From assembly GCA_041394185.1 (NCBI GenBank), contig JAWKIQ010000001.1, positions 1,488,001-1,552,000 on the forward strand: a stretch of DNA of 64,000 nt. Reading direction: 5' to 3'. The notes beneath the pieces are model-generated. The model was not told where the DNA came from, ran no database searches, and saw only the letters and a program-made list of their open reading frames with translations. The position numbers and the translations under genes were made by a program. This DNA is from Acidimicrobiales bacterium (GTDB lineage: Bacteria; Actinomycetota; Acidimicrobiia; Acidimicrobiales; Poriferisodalaceae). Of this stretch, positions 1-8,545 are shown piece by piece (the first letter of the stretch is position 1; each line of letters opens with the position of its first letter).

Positions 1-505
1 GGTGCGGGTTGTAGGCGGCCACGGCATCCGCGACCTCCTCGAGCGAACCGAAACCTTCTTCGGCCCTTTCGAACATGAACGCCAGGATGCGGTCGGCTCC
101 GGCGACGTTCATTCGCGGCACGATGTCGACCAACGCCAGGCCACGAATCGAGCCCGGGCGCACAGCGCCCTCCAGCACGGTGCCGACGATTCCGCCGAGC
201 GAAGCACCGACCAGCACCGGCCGCTCGTTCATGGTGTCGATCAGCGACAGAACGTCGGCGGCGTGATCGGTCAGCTCGTAGCGTCCGTCGGGGTGCCAAC
301 TCGAGTCGCCGTGCCCGCGGAAGTCCATGCAAACCGTTCGAAACCCGGCCTGGGCCAGCTTGTCGGCTCCTGCGGCCCAAGAGTGCCTGGTCTGGCCGCC
401 TCCGTGCAGGAACAGGATGGGCCGTCCGTCGGAGGGGCCCCTCAGGTCGGCGACGATGGTTATTGCGTCGCTTGCCGGGTGTTCGATCGTCTCGAGTTCG
501 GTCAT
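1..505 (-). CDS. alpha/beta hydrolase, C-terminus beyond window
   Basis: Reading the minus strand from ATG at 505 gives a protein starting MTELETIEHPASDAITIVAD, followed by the oxyanion-hole region LFLHGGGQTRHSW, a DFRGHGDS segment and the nucleophile elbow VGASLGGIVG (GxSxG). These are the standard landmarks of alpha/beta-hydrolase-fold esterases and lipases. The frame is still open at base 1, so the acid and His of the triad, near the C-terminus, lie outside the window. An in-frame GTG at 541 would add 12 residues but sits inside a palindrome; neither start has an obvious Shine-Dalgarno sequence. It lies downstream of the 5'-nucleotidase gene on the same strand. The substrate cannot be inferred. 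Confidence 0.85.
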   Translation of the reverse strand, partial: MTELETIEHPASDAITIVADLRGPSDGRPILFLHGGGQTRHSWAAGADKLAQAGFRTVCMDFRGHGDSSWHPDGRYELTDHAADVLSLIDTMNERPVLVGASLGGIVGTVLEGAVRPGSIRGLALVDIVPRMNVAGADRILAFMFERAEEGFGSLEEVADAVAAYNPH

Positions 506-530
506 CGAGAAGTCGATGGTACGCGCGCCG

Positions 531-564
531 GTGCCTGGCACCAACCGAGGTTGATACCAGGCAC
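531..564. terminator. palindrome between nucleotidase and hydrolase genes
   Basis: GTGCCTGG (531-538) is exactly repeated in inverse as CCAGGCAC (557-564), with an inner CAACC/GGTTG pairing. The hairpin follows the stop codon of the 5'-nucleotidase gene (minus strand, ends at 592) and precedes the hydrolase ATG, so it may terminate the upstream transcript. It has no U-tract; an operator role is also possible. Confidence 0.45.
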
Positions 565-591
565 CGGTTCGACTTGTGGATCGGTTTGGTC

Positions 592-3180
592 CTACAGGAC
601 GGTCACCAGGATGCGGCTACCGCCGCCCACGGCAACCGCCGGATAATCGGCTGCAGTCACGGCGCCACCGAGGGCACCGTCACCAGAATCACCCGAGATG
701 AAGTTCTCGAGAGCCTGCTGGTAGCTGGCCGGCAGCTTCACCACCGAAGCCCCGTCGGGAATCGGGTAGCCGTCGCCACCATTGGCCAGGAAGTCGATGG
801 TGACCAGGTCGACCGTGACCGCCTGGGCAACGTTGTTGACCAGCACCGGGGTGCCACCGTCGAGGGTGATGTCTGTGACATCCACCGACGGGTTGGCGCC
901 ACCGTCGACAGGTGCCGTCGCCGGGTCGAACTCGACCTCGACGGTCATGCCTGCGATCTGGGCGAACGAGCCGTTGGAACCGGGCAGCTCACCCCAAGCG
1001 TGTTCGAGGATGTCCTCGAGCTGGCCGGGTGTGAGGTCCTCGATGACCGTGACGAAGTTCGCGAACGGCGCAAGGTCGAACGTGTCGAGCTGGGTGATGT
1101 CGTAGGGCGGCGTCACCCCGTCGCTGAACGAGTCGTTGCGGATGCCGCCACCATTCTGGATGGCGACCTGGGGCACGTCGGCGCCGTAATCGGCGGCGAG
1201 CTGCTGGCCCTGCCACAACAAAGCATCGGCGAACAGGTTGCCGAGGTTGGTCTCCTGGACCCGCTTGCCAGCGGTGTCACCGAACGTCGAGCCGCGGCCC
1301 GACTCGAGCTCTACCTCGGAGGTCGCCAACACGTTGGCCGCCAAACCGTCCTCGTACTCCGACACAGGATCGACGACGTTGGTCTGGATGAACTCGTCGG
1401 TTCCGGCGTCGGAGGTGACGAGAACGGGGCCAGACACATCCTCGATCGAGGTCACGTGGCCCATGCCGTCGAAGTTGACGACCAGGCGACCCAGATACCG
1501 GTAGTTGCCCGATGTGGTGACCACCGGCACGGTGTTGCCATCGGCGTCGGTTGCGACGATGGGGTACTCGCGCTCGGGCGTGTCACCCGGGGCCAGCACA
1601 TCGTCGTCGTTGGCCAGCAGTTCGTCACCACCGCCGGCCACGACAACGTCGACGTGGCGCAGCCCCGAGATCATCGAAACCTCGGCGTCGATGTCCTGCA
1701 GATGGCTGATGACGACGATGATGTCGACGCCAGCAGCGTGCAGAGCATTGGCTTGGGCCTGGATGACGGCTGGAACGTCGTCGTTGATGGTGACGTTGCG
1801 CGGGCTCGAGATCGTCGGCAGCGTCGGCGTGGTGATGCCGATGATGCCGACGCTGCGACCGCCTGCGTTGACCACCGTCGAGGGTGCCAGCTGGCCAGAC
1901 TCGACGAACGCCTGCATGGCCGGTTCGTTCTCGAAACCGAGATTCGCCGACAAGAACATGCGGTCGCTGTCGAAGCCACTGAGGAACTCGGCCGTGCGAT
2001 CGGGACCGAAGTCGAACTCGTGGTTGCCCAATGCATAGGCGTCGTAGCCGATGTGGTTCAGGCCGATCGAGTCGTACCACGGCACACCCTTGTCGAAGCT
2101 CGCCGAAAGCGCTGCGCTCGCAAGGAAGTTGTCACCCGACGACACCAGGATCGAACCGGTGCCGTCCATCCCGCTGACCGAGGCACGCTCGGCGGCCACC
2201 GTGGCGGCGAAGTGGGAAATGCCACCGATGCCGTCGTCGGGGCTCAGGGCCGACTCGCCGTCGTTGTTGTGCAGCACGGTGAGGGTGAACTCGCCATCGG
2301 GAACAAGGGCCGCGCCGACAAACCCGCCGGTTGTGGTTCCGGCGGTTACTCCACGCCCGAACGCTGCGCCGAGGCCATAGGTGGCTCCGGTGTCGGCGAA
2401 CAGCCAAGCCGAGCCGTCGTCGGTCGAATCGATGGCGACGATGTTCAGGTTGGCGATGCCCTGCTCGGCCGGATCGTGCGGATCGGCTGCGTCGCCGAAC
2501 GCGTAGACCCTGCCGTCTTCGTCGGCGATCCAGTAGCCATCACCAGATGCGGTGGCGGCGATTCCGACTACTTCACCACCGGCGGTGCCGGCGGCCGAGC
2601 CATGGAACTGGGCGTCGCCAAAGGTGAACACTCCACCATCGGCGGCCACCAGCCAATAGCCCATTCCGGACGCGGTAGGAGCCATCGCCACCACCGGCTC
2701 GTTGAGGGTCATTCCGCCTGTCGAGCCGAAGAACTCCGCGTCGCCGAAGGCGAAGATTCCGCCGTCGGCGGCAACCAGCCAGTAGCCCTCACCCGAAGCG
2801 GTCGATGCGATGCCGACCACCGGCTGGTCGAGAACCATTGCACCGGTCGATCCTTGGAACTCGGCATCGCCGAAGGTGAACACGCCACCGTCCGATGCCA
2901 CCATCAGATAGCCGCGACCGGTCGGAGTCGCCTCGACACCGACGATGGGCTGATTCAGAGCCAAACCGCTGAGGTCGCCCATGTCGGACACCAAGCCGAA
3001 CGTGGCCACGTCACCGCCGGCGTCGACGGCTACGTAGCCGCGCGCTGCGCTGCCCGCCTGTGCCCCCAAGGCCTGCGGAGCCCCCTCGGCAGTGGTTACA
3101 GGAACCACCAGTACCGAGAGCAGTGAAGCGGCAAGGGCTGCCACCAACACCCTCCATCGAACGGATCGGGATCGAGACAT
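592..3180 (-). CDS. secreted 5'-nucleotidase/metallophosphatase with N-terminal repeat domain
   Basis: An 862-residue exported protein. A signal peptide (about 1-34, hydrophobic core after SRSVRWR) is followed by six repeats of about 45 residues (about 48-290) of the GYWLVAADGG...FAFGDAEFFGS type, common in Acidimicrobiia and probably a propeller-like surface domain. The catalytic part starts at about 298 with VLHNNDGESAL, then SSGDNFLAS, LGNHEFDFGPD and VVISHLQD. The C-terminal 5'-nucleotidase domain has GKRVQETNLGNLFADAL, QNGGGIRN and PFANFVTV. The usual DxH metal motif reads DGE and the usual GHSH reads GGGDE, as I recall for a subset of bacterial 5'-nucleotidases. It probably releases phosphate from nucleotides outside the cell. 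It stands alone, 167 bases downstream of xthA. Confidence 0.85.
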   Translation of the reverse strand: MSRSRSVRWRVLVAALAASLLSVLVVPVTTAEGAPQALGAQAGSAARGYVAVDAGGDVATFGLVSDMGDLSGLALNQPIVGVEATPTGRGYLMVASDGGVFTFGDAEFQGSTGAMVLDQPVVGIASTASGEGYWLVAADGGIFAFGDAEFFGSTGGMTLNEPVVAMAPTASGMGYWLVAADGGVFTFGDAQFHGSAAGTAGGEVVGIAATASGDGYWIADEDGRVYAFGDAADPHDPAEQGIANLNIVAIDSTDDGSAWLFADTGATYGLGAAFGRGVTAGTTTGGFVGAALVPDGEFTLTVLHNNDGESALSPDDGIGGISHFAATVAAERASVSGMDGTGSILVSSGDNFLASAALSASFDKGVPWYDSIGLNHIGYDAYALGNHEFDFGPDRTAEFLSGFDSDRMFLSANLGFENEPAMQAFVESGQLAPSTVVNAGGRSVGIIGITTPTLPTISSPRNVTINDDVPAVIQAQANALHAAGVDIIVVISHLQDIDAEVSMISGLRHVDVVVAGGGDELLANDDDVLAPGDTPEREYPIVATDADGNTVPVVTTSGNYRYLGRLVVNFDGMGHVTSIEDVSGPVLVTSDAGTDEFIQTNVVDPVSEYEDGLAANVLATSEVELESGRGSTFGDTAGKRVQETNLGNLFADALLWQGQQLAADYGADVPQVAIQNGGGIRNDSFSDGVTPPYDITQLDTFDLAPFANFVTVIEDLTPGQLEDILEHAWGELPGSNGSFAQIAGMTVEVEFDPATAPVDGGANPSVDVTDITLDGGTPVLVNNVAQAVTVDLVTIDFLANGGDGYPIPDGASVVKLPASYQQALENFISGDSGDGALGGAVTAADYPAVAVGGGSRILVTVL

Positions 3181-3347
3181 GATTCCTCCTCGAGTCGTCT
3201 CGTGTGCCGCCCGTTTGCGACTCAGCGCCCTCGGGCGTCGGTGCCGTTTTCGCGGCCCGTGAGGTCATTCAAGCAGACCGGCGAGGACCTCGCGCCACCC
3301 ATCGAGCGGCACGCCGCTGCGGCGCGCGCAGAGCGTCAAAGAGCCGA

Positions 3348-4124
3348 TCAGAACAGGTCGACTATCAACGGAGAGTGGTCTGAGGGCTTCTCGCCGAACA
3401 GTTCCAGAGTGCCCCGTTCGTGGGTGTCGACTTCGACCCGTTGCACCCGTTCGGCCAGCGACCGGTCGAGCAGGGCCAGGTCTATGCGCAGCCCGCGGTT
3501 CTGCTCGAACTGACCGGGACGGTAGCTCCACCAGGTGAAGACACCGTCGTTTCCCAGCCACTCGATGGTGACGTCTCGCAGCCCCATGTCGACCAGCGCG
3601 CCGATCGCCTGCCTCTCTGGTGGCGAAGCATGGGTCTTGTTGCGCCAGCGCTTGGGGTCGTAGATGTCGGCGTCGGACGGCGCCACGTTCAGGTCGCCGG
3701 CGAGAAACGTCGCGACGCCGGGGTTTACCACCGAACGCAGACGCTCGAGCCACACCAGCTTGAACAGGTAGTGCGGGTCGTCGAGCGTACGGCCGTTAGG
3801 GGCATAGACCGAATGGAACCTGATCCCGGCACAGGTCGCCGAGATCACCCTGGCCTCGTCGAAAGGCGGCCTGTTGAGTCCTGGGAAACCACGCTGCACG
3901 TCCGCGAGACCCACACGGCTGGCGATGGCAACACCATTCCAATGATTGACACCGTGATGGGCTACCTCGAAACCGAGATCGGCCAGAGGCCCTATCACCA
4001 GGCTGTCGTCGGCGGTCTTGGTCTCCTGCAGCAACAGAACGTCTGGCGAGTTGCGTTCGACCCACCCGACCAGCCGCCTGGTGCGGCTGCGGATCGAGTT
4101 GACGTTCCAGGTCACGACCCTCAC
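3348..4124 (-). CDS. xthA: exodeoxyribonuclease III
   Basis: A 258-residue AP endonuclease/exonuclease III of the EEP phosphatase-like fold, acting in base-excision repair. Visible family motifs are the N-terminal MRVVTWNVNSIRSR, the metal ligand in LLLQETK, the GDLNVAPSDADIYDP segment and the terminal DHSPLIVDLF with the catalytic His. Length matches the family (about 260). The start is GTG at 4124; its GTGA overlaps the TGA stop of the anti-sigma gene, so translation is likely coupled. Its presence at the end of a sigma/anti-sigma unit is unusual and may only reflect compaction. Confidence 0.95.
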   Translation of the reverse strand: MRVVTWNVNSIRSRTRRLVGWVERNSPDVLLLQETKTADDSLVIGPLADLGFEVAHHGVNHWNGVAIASRVGLADVQRGFPGLNRPPFDEARVISATCAGIRFHSVYAPNGRTLDDPHYLFKLVWLERLRSVVNPGVATFLAGDLNVAPSDADIYDPKRWRNKTHASPPERQAIGALVDMGLRDVTIEWLGNDGVFTWWSYRPGQFEQNRGLRIDLALLDRSLAERVQRVEVDTHERGTLELFGEKPSDHSPLIVDLF

Positions 4125-4819
4125 AGATCGAGTTGGCCCCTCACCAAGCTGTTGCCCGAGTGGGTGGGATCACCGTCGAAATGCTCGAGCGACACGTCGA
4201 CCACCGGCATGGTTGCGGGGTTGAACCCGTCGGGCAGCCGATACAGGCCATCCTCCCGGACCGGCCCCAGAGAGATGAGGCCCGACACGTCAGGAGCCAG
4301 CATCCATACCTCGAGGTAACCATCGCCCGATGCGACGGCCGGGTCGCTGAGACCAGCCGTGTCGAGCCGGATCTCGAGGTGATCGTCGACTTCGATCAAC
4401 TCGGCCATGGCGCCTCCGCTGTCGCCCAGCAGGTCGAGGTCGGCGCTGGCCAGCAGCCGCGAGTCGTCCTGGCCATTGAACACGATGGCTGCAAGGCCGG
4501 CGGCAACCACCAACGCGGCCGCGGCCGCACCGATCAGCCCTGGCCTCTTCAGCCATCCCATCCCCCGGCGCGAACGCATGGCGAGGATCTCGGCCCCCTC
4601 GGTCATGGGAGCGGTGGCATCGGCCGCTACTGCCGAATGAACTGCGGCCGCCATCGCTCGGGCATCGATAGCGGGCGCGGGGTCGAACAACCCTTCGGAC
4701 CGAGCGTCACGGGCAAGCCTGCCGACCCGGTCGGCAAACTCGAGGTCTTCATCACCTGCAGGCTCGTCGAGCCCGCCGCGCAGGGCGCCGAGCAGGCGGT
4801 CGTCGTCAAAGTGTTGCAT
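4121..4819 (-). CDS. RskA-like anti-sigma factor
   Basis: A 232-residue single-pass membrane protein. The N-terminal 90 residues are cytoplasmic and acidic/helical (QHFDDDRLLGALRGGL), a membrane segment lies at about 95-114 (LIGAAAAALVVAAGLAAIVF), and the extracellular part (DDHLEIRLDTAGLS, GYLEVWMLAPD, MPVVDVSLEHFDGDP) matches the anti-sigma-K factor RskA domain. Such proteins hold an ECF sigma factor at the membrane until proteolysis frees it. It overlaps the sigma gene by 14 bases and xthA by 4 bases, which supports a sigma/anti-sigma pair made from one transcript. The zinc-binding HxxxCxxC motif of ZAS-type anti-sigma factors is absent. Confidence 0.85.
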   Translation of the reverse strand: MQHFDDDRLLGALRGGLDEPAGDEDLEFADRVGRLARDARSEGLFDPAPAIDARAMAAAVHSAVAADATAPMTEGAEILAMRSRRGMGWLKRPGLIGAAAAALVVAAGLAAIVFNGQDDSRLLASADLDLLGDSGGAMAELIEVDDHLEIRLDTAGLSDPAVASGDGYLEVWMLAPDVSGLISLGPVREDGLYRLPDGFNPATMPVVDVSLEHFDGDPTHSGNSLVRGQLDL

Positions 4820-5360
4820 CGAGACCCTCCAGCTCGGCTCGCAGCCTTTGCAGACCGCGCCTGATGTCGCTCTTGACCGTACCCAACGGAGTACCCGTCA
4901 GTTCGGAGATCTGATCGTGGGTTTGTTCGCCGAAGAACGCTAGCTCGACATGCTTGCGCATCCGGTCTGGCAGCTGTTCGATGGCGCTGGCCACCACCAT
5001 CTTCTCGGCCAGCCGGTCGATGTCGTCGGCGGGCACTGCGTGAGTGTTCGTCGACGGTTCCAGAACCATCGGATCTGACACCAGGGCCACCGTTCGCCGG
5101 CGGAGGTGGTCCTTGATCTTGTTGCGGGCGATACCGGTGAGCCACCCGCCGAGCCCGCCTCGCGACGGTTCGAACCTGTGGTGCGACCGCCATGCCGCCA
5201 CAAATGTCTCCTGGGCGACGTCGGCCGCGTGGTCTGGTCCGACCGAGCGGCTACAGAAGCGCTGGATCGAGGCACCGTGCACCGAGATGACCTGCTCGAG
5301 GGCCTGTGCATCTCCGGCGACGAATCGTCTGACCAGTTCGTCGAGATCGGCGTCGGTCAC
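4806..5360 (-). CDS. ECF sigma factor (SigK-like)
   Basis: A 184-residue ECF-type sigma-70. Region 2 contains DHAADVAQETFVAAWRSHHR and region 4 contains IEQLPDRMRKHVELAFFGEQTHDQISELTG followed by the GTVKSDIRRGLQRLR recognition helix area. The GTG at 5360 gives the expected VTDADLDELVRRF start and length; longer readings upstream run into the sortase gene. Its partner is the anti-sigma factor that overlaps its 3' end. The upstream neighbours (sortase and DUF4397 surface protein) suggest the regulon concerns the cell envelope, as SigK-RskA controls surface proteins in mycobacteria. That link is inference. Confidence 0.9.
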   Translation of the reverse strand: MTDADLDELVRRFVAGDAQALEQVISVHGASIQRFCSRSVGPDHAADVAQETFVAAWRSHHRFEPSRGGLGGWLTGIARNKIKDHLRRRTVALVSDPMVLEPSTNTHAVPADDIDRLAEKMVVASAIEQLPDRMRKHVELAFFGEQTHDQISELTGTPLGTVKSDIRRGLQRLRAELEGLDATL

Positions 5361-5434
5361 ACCAGAACGATACCCAGCGCCGAGGGTCGGTGGTGCAAAG
5401 TCCGGAGCGATGGCCAGCGCCACACCGCCCCCGA

Positions 5435-6220
5435 TCATCGGACCGGCTCCGCGTAGACGACCACGTTGTCCTCGTAGCTCGACTCGGCCGAATCGAACGC
5501 GCCTCCACAGGTGATCAGCGCCACCGATGGTGAGCCACTGCGTGCGAAGACACGTTCGGAGGGGAGATCGTCTTTGGCGTACTGGGCCGTTTCGGTGACC
5601 TCGAACTCGCTGGCAGACCCGTCGGAGAACTCGATTGTGAAGCGGTCGCCGACCTCGGCCTCGTCGAGGTATCTGAACACACCGTCGCGGCCGTTGAAGG
5701 CGATGTGGGCAGCCAGAACGGCCGAACCGTCCTGGCCTGGAGCCGGTCCGAACCGATACCAACCGATCTGCGATGCCGGCGGCACATCGAACTCGCCTGC
5801 ATCGTCCACGCCAGCTGCAATTATGTCTGCGCTGGCATCGACATCTTCGAACTCCATCCGCACCGGCACGGGGCCTTCGTCGACCTCGGGCACACCAAGC
5901 CTCGAGGGCAGCGGAACCGCAGCGTTTGCCAGCAGCAGAGCCTGCGAATCGGCCTGAGACGACTCGTCATCGGCGTTGGCGTCTCCGGAACTGTCGGAGT
6001 TGGTCAGGGGTCCCGGCCGGGGCACCTCGGCCGGGACCGTCGGGAGGCTCTCGCCAATGCCACGAGACGTAGAGCCTGCCGCTGACCGCTCACTCGTCGC
6101 TGCGGGGTCGACGAGAGACCTGACCACGACCCCTGCGATTCCCAACACCAAGACGATCGCCAATACATGGGCCAGGGCAGACCTGACCGTCTTGATCGGA
6201 AACCAGATGCGGGGTCTCAT
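5435..6220 (-). CDS. class F-like sortase
   Basis: A 261-residue membrane-anchored sortase. An N-terminal hydrophobic segment (about 16-36) is followed by a low-complexity acidic linker (about 50-110) and the sortase domain. The catalytic His is in VLAAHIAFNGRDGVFRYL (H172) and the Cys in ALITCGGAFD (C238), with the ending SYEDNVVVYAEPVR. The Arg normally found about nine residues after the Cys in class F enzymes appears to be Ser (S247). The enzyme should cleave sorting signals of surface proteins; the gene 38 bases upstream encodes a plausible substrate. It precedes the sigma gene by 74 bases on the same strand. Confidence 0.85.
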   Translation of the reverse strand: MRPRIWFPIKTVRSALAHVLAIVLVLGIAGVVVRSLVDPAATSERSAAGSTSRGIGESLPTVPAEVPRPGPLTNSDSSGDANADDESSQADSQALLLANAAVPLPSRLGVPEVDEGPVPVRMEFEDVDASADIIAAGVDDAGEFDVPPASQIGWYRFGPAPGQDGSAVLAAHIAFNGRDGVFRYLDEAEVGDRFTIEFSDGSASEFEVTETAQYAKDDLPSERVFARSGSPSVALITCGGAFDSAESSYEDNVVVYAEPVR

Positions 6221-6258
6221 CGCAGGAGTCGTGGGGTCTTGACGGGGTTATCCGTCGA

Positions 6259-7065
6259 TCAGATGGTGTCGCGACGGAAGCGGAACACACCGAAGGCTGC
6301 GGTGGCCGCAATCAGTGCAGCAGCTACGGCGTAGACCAGGCCAGAACCACTGTCGGATACTGGGCTGTTACCGGTGTTGACGGCAGCTGGCGCCGAGCCG
6401 AGACCATCGATGGACTCGGTCAGAACCGTCAGCGTCTCGGCCTCGAGCGAGCCGACCGCGTAGACGATCAGCGACGAACCCTCGGCGATTGGCAGATCGG
6501 CGGGACCGATCACAACGGGCTCGTCGGCTCCGGCCGGGACAACGTCGGCGGTGACGGTACCTGCGGCGAGATCGACAGCACCCTCGGCGCCGTTGGGCAC
6601 CGCGGCGAACGCCACCGCGCCGCCGGCGCGGATGTCTACCTCGGGTGCGGCAGCGGTGTGGCGCACGACCAGGCGACCCTCGCCGGCAGCGATGGTGCTG
6701 GTGTCGTTCTCGAACACAGAGATGGTCGGTGTGCCTTCGGCATCGAGGTGGGCGATGGCCGTGTAGTTACCCGACGACGGCAGCGCCAGCGACGGGACAC
6801 TGATGGCGACCGTGTCGGTGCCCGCCAGGCGAACCTCGATGTCGGTCAACGTGGTGCCGGCAAAGGCCGACAGGTCCTGGGCGTCGCCGAACGCGAATCC
6901 CTCGAACACCGGCGAGCCGCCGACGTACACGTCGACGTCGGTGTCGGGGATCCCGTGCAGGAGATGGATCCGTGGTGATTCCTGGGCGCCGGCGGATGTA
7001 GCCGACACGAGGGCGGCAACCAAGGCGCCGACCAGCAGCATCGAAAGGGTCCTGAAGAGTCGCAT
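6259..7065 (-). CDS. DUF4397 surface protein, probable sortase substrate
   Basis: A 268-residue exported protein. A signal peptide (about 1-27, ending ATSAGAQE) leads into a DUF4397 domain: RIHLLHGIPDTDVDVYVGG, SLALPSSGNYTAIAHL and LVVRHTAAAPEVDI. The C-terminus has a sorting-signal layout: AAVNTG, a Ser/Gly spacer, a hydrophobic helix (about 238-260) and the charged tail FRFRRDTI. The AVNTG string would be a non-canonical LPxTG motif. It lies directly upstream of the sortase gene, which supports wall anchoring. A GAAGGAAC sequence just before ATG 7065 can serve as the ribosome-binding site. DUF4397 function is unknown. Confidence 0.85.
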   Translation of the reverse strand: MRLFRTLSMLLVGALVAALVSATSAGAQESPRIHLLHGIPDTDVDVYVGGSPVFEGFAFGDAQDLSAFAGTTLTDIEVRLAGTDTVAISVPSLALPSSGNYTAIAHLDAEGTPTISVFENDTSTIAAGEGRLVVRHTAAAPEVDIRAGGAVAFAAVPNGAEGAVDLAAGTVTADVVPAGADEPVVIGPADLPIAEGSSLIVYAVGSLEAETLTVLTESIDGLGSAPAAVNTGNSPVSDSGSGLVYAVAAALIAATAAFGVFRFRRDTI

Positions 7066-7165
7066 GTGCGGGTTCCTTCGGGTAGCGGGCCGATCTGTTC
7101 ACGACCCTGTTTCCCCTCACTTCGCAGCGACCACTCTCCTTGGATGCACCTGGACGCGAAATTTC

Positions 7166-8476
7166 TCAGCCGGCTTCGCTGTGCGTGACCGGTTCTTCGC
7201 CCATCCACTCGCGCAGCGTGTTCTTGAGCTTGGTCTGCTGGATGAACAGATCGTGCTCGATGTCGGCCTCGCCCCTCTGCTGAGGAGCCTTCAGATAGAA
7301 GCTGAGCCACTCTTGCACGCCGCTTTCGCCGGCGCGAGCCGCCAGGTCCATGAACAGTGCCAGGTCGAGCACGATCGGCGCGGCCAAGATCGAGTCGCGG
7401 CACAAGAAATCGACCTTGATCTGCATTGGGTAGCCGAGCCAACCGAAGATGTCGATGTTGTCCCAGCCCTCCTTGTTGTCGCCGCGGGGCGGGTAGTAGT
7501 TGATGCGAACCACGTGGTCGATGTTCCCGTACAGGTCGGGGTACACCGTCGGCTGAAGGATGGTGTCGAGGACGCCCAGCTTGGACACTTCCTTGCTCTT
7601 GAAGTTCTCGGGGGCATCGAGCACCTCGCCATCTCGGTTGCCCAAGATGTTGGTCGAGTACCAGCCGCGCATGCCCAGCATGCGAGCCTTCAGGCCCGGG
7701 GCCAGCAGCGTCTTCATCAGGGTTTGCCCGGTCTTGAAGTCTTTGCCCGCGACGGGCACTCCCCTCTGCTCGGCCAGCTGGATCATGCAGGGCAGATCGA
7801 CCGACAGGTTGGGTGCACCGTTGGCGAACGGCACGTCGCTCTGCAGCGCTGCATACGCGTAGATCTGGCTGGGGGCGATGGCGGGGTCGTCGTCTTTCAG
7901 GCCCTGTTCGAATGATTCGATGGTGGCGTGGCATGGGGCAGGTTCGGAGTAGGCCTCGGTCGACCCGCACCACACCATCACCAGCCGGTCACAGCCGTTC
8001 TCGGTGCGGAACGCCTCGATGTCGGCCATCAGTGCCATGGCCTGGTCCCACTTGTTGGTCTGGGGCTTCACCCTGACCCCATCGAGACGGCTGACCCATT
8101 CGCGAGAGAACACCGCGTCCATGGCCACGATGCCCTCGAGCTCGGCTGCCAGAGGTGCCAGGTCTCGCTCTTCGAGCACGCCACAAGTACGCGCGGCCTC
8201 GAGGGCGTTTGACGACAGCGGGTCCCAGCCGCCGAACACGAGGTCGTCGAGCTCGGCCAGCGGCACGAACTCACGAATCAGCGGGTTGCGGCTGTCTTCT
8301 TTTTGGCCCAACCGGATGTGGGCCATCTGGCTGACCGAACCGATAGGCGGCTTGAGGCCCTGACGGGCGGCGATCACGCCTGCGATGAAGGTCGAAGCGA
8401 CGGCACCCATGCCCGGGGTGAGGACGCCGAGCTTGCCGGTGGCGGGAGCGATTTCGCGTGCGGTGCGTTCTGTCAT
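7166..8476 (-). CDS. ino1: myo-inositol-1-phosphate synthase
   Basis: A 436-residue NAD-dependent cyclase that turns glucose 6-phosphate into inositol 1-phosphate, the first step to phosphatidylinositol and, in many actinobacteria, mycothiol. Family landmarks are the dinucleotide loop GKLGVLTPGMGAVASTFIAG, PIGSVSQMAHIRLG, FVPLADLDDLVFGGWD and the lysine-rich core KDFKTGQTLMKT with MLGMRGWYSTNILGNRDG. The start at 8476 faces a LysR-type regulator gene 69 bases away, with an inverted repeat between them, so its expression is probably controlled from this shared region. Confidence 0.95.
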   Translation of the reverse strand: MTERTAREIAPATGKLGVLTPGMGAVASTFIAGVIAARQGLKPPIGSVSQMAHIRLGQKEDSRNPLIREFVPLAELDDLVFGGWDPLSSNALEAARTCGVLEERDLAPLAAELEGIVAMDAVFSREWVSRLDGVRVKPQTNKWDQAMALMADIEAFRTENGCDRLVMVWCGSTEAYSEPAPCHATIESFEQGLKDDDPAIAPSQIYAYAALQSDVPFANGAPNLSVDLPCMIQLAEQRGVPVAGKDFKTGQTLMKTLLAPGLKARMLGMRGWYSTNILGNRDGEVLDAPENFKSKEVSKLGVLDTILQPTVYPDLYGNIDHVVRINYYPPRGDNKEGWDNIDIFGWLGYPMQIKVDFLCRDSILAAPIVLDLALFMDLAARAGESGVQEWLSFYLKAPQQRGEADIEHDLFIQQTKLKNTLREWMGEEPVTHSEAG

Positions 8477-8499
8477 GGGGCGAAAGCTAAGCGATTCAA

Positions 8500-8537
8500 T
8501 ATCGTCAAGCCGTTATGTTCACAATGACTTCACGATA
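8500..8537. promoter_or_regulatory. inverted repeat between ino1 and lysR
   Basis: TATCGTCAAG at 8500-8509 is matched in inverse by CTTCACGATA at 8528-8537 (9 of 10 positions) with an 18-bp spacer. It fills most of the 69-bp divergent intergenic region. LysR-type regulators usually bind dyads in their own divergent promoter, so this is a candidate operator for the adjacent regulator. Confidence 0.5.
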
Positions 8538-8545
8538 GTGTCGCA

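Noticed and set aside
463..3126. 887-codon plus-strand frame opposite the 5'-nucleotidase gene
   Set aside because: Antisense shadow of a GC-rich gene: Arg/Gly/Asp/Val-rich text without motifs, while the minus-strand frame has a signal peptide and clear catalytic motifs.
5155..5185. GGTTCGAACC-like string resembling a tRNA T-arm (also 25565-25580)
   Set aside because: Both lie inside well-supported coding regions and no acceptor or anticodon stem can be built around them.
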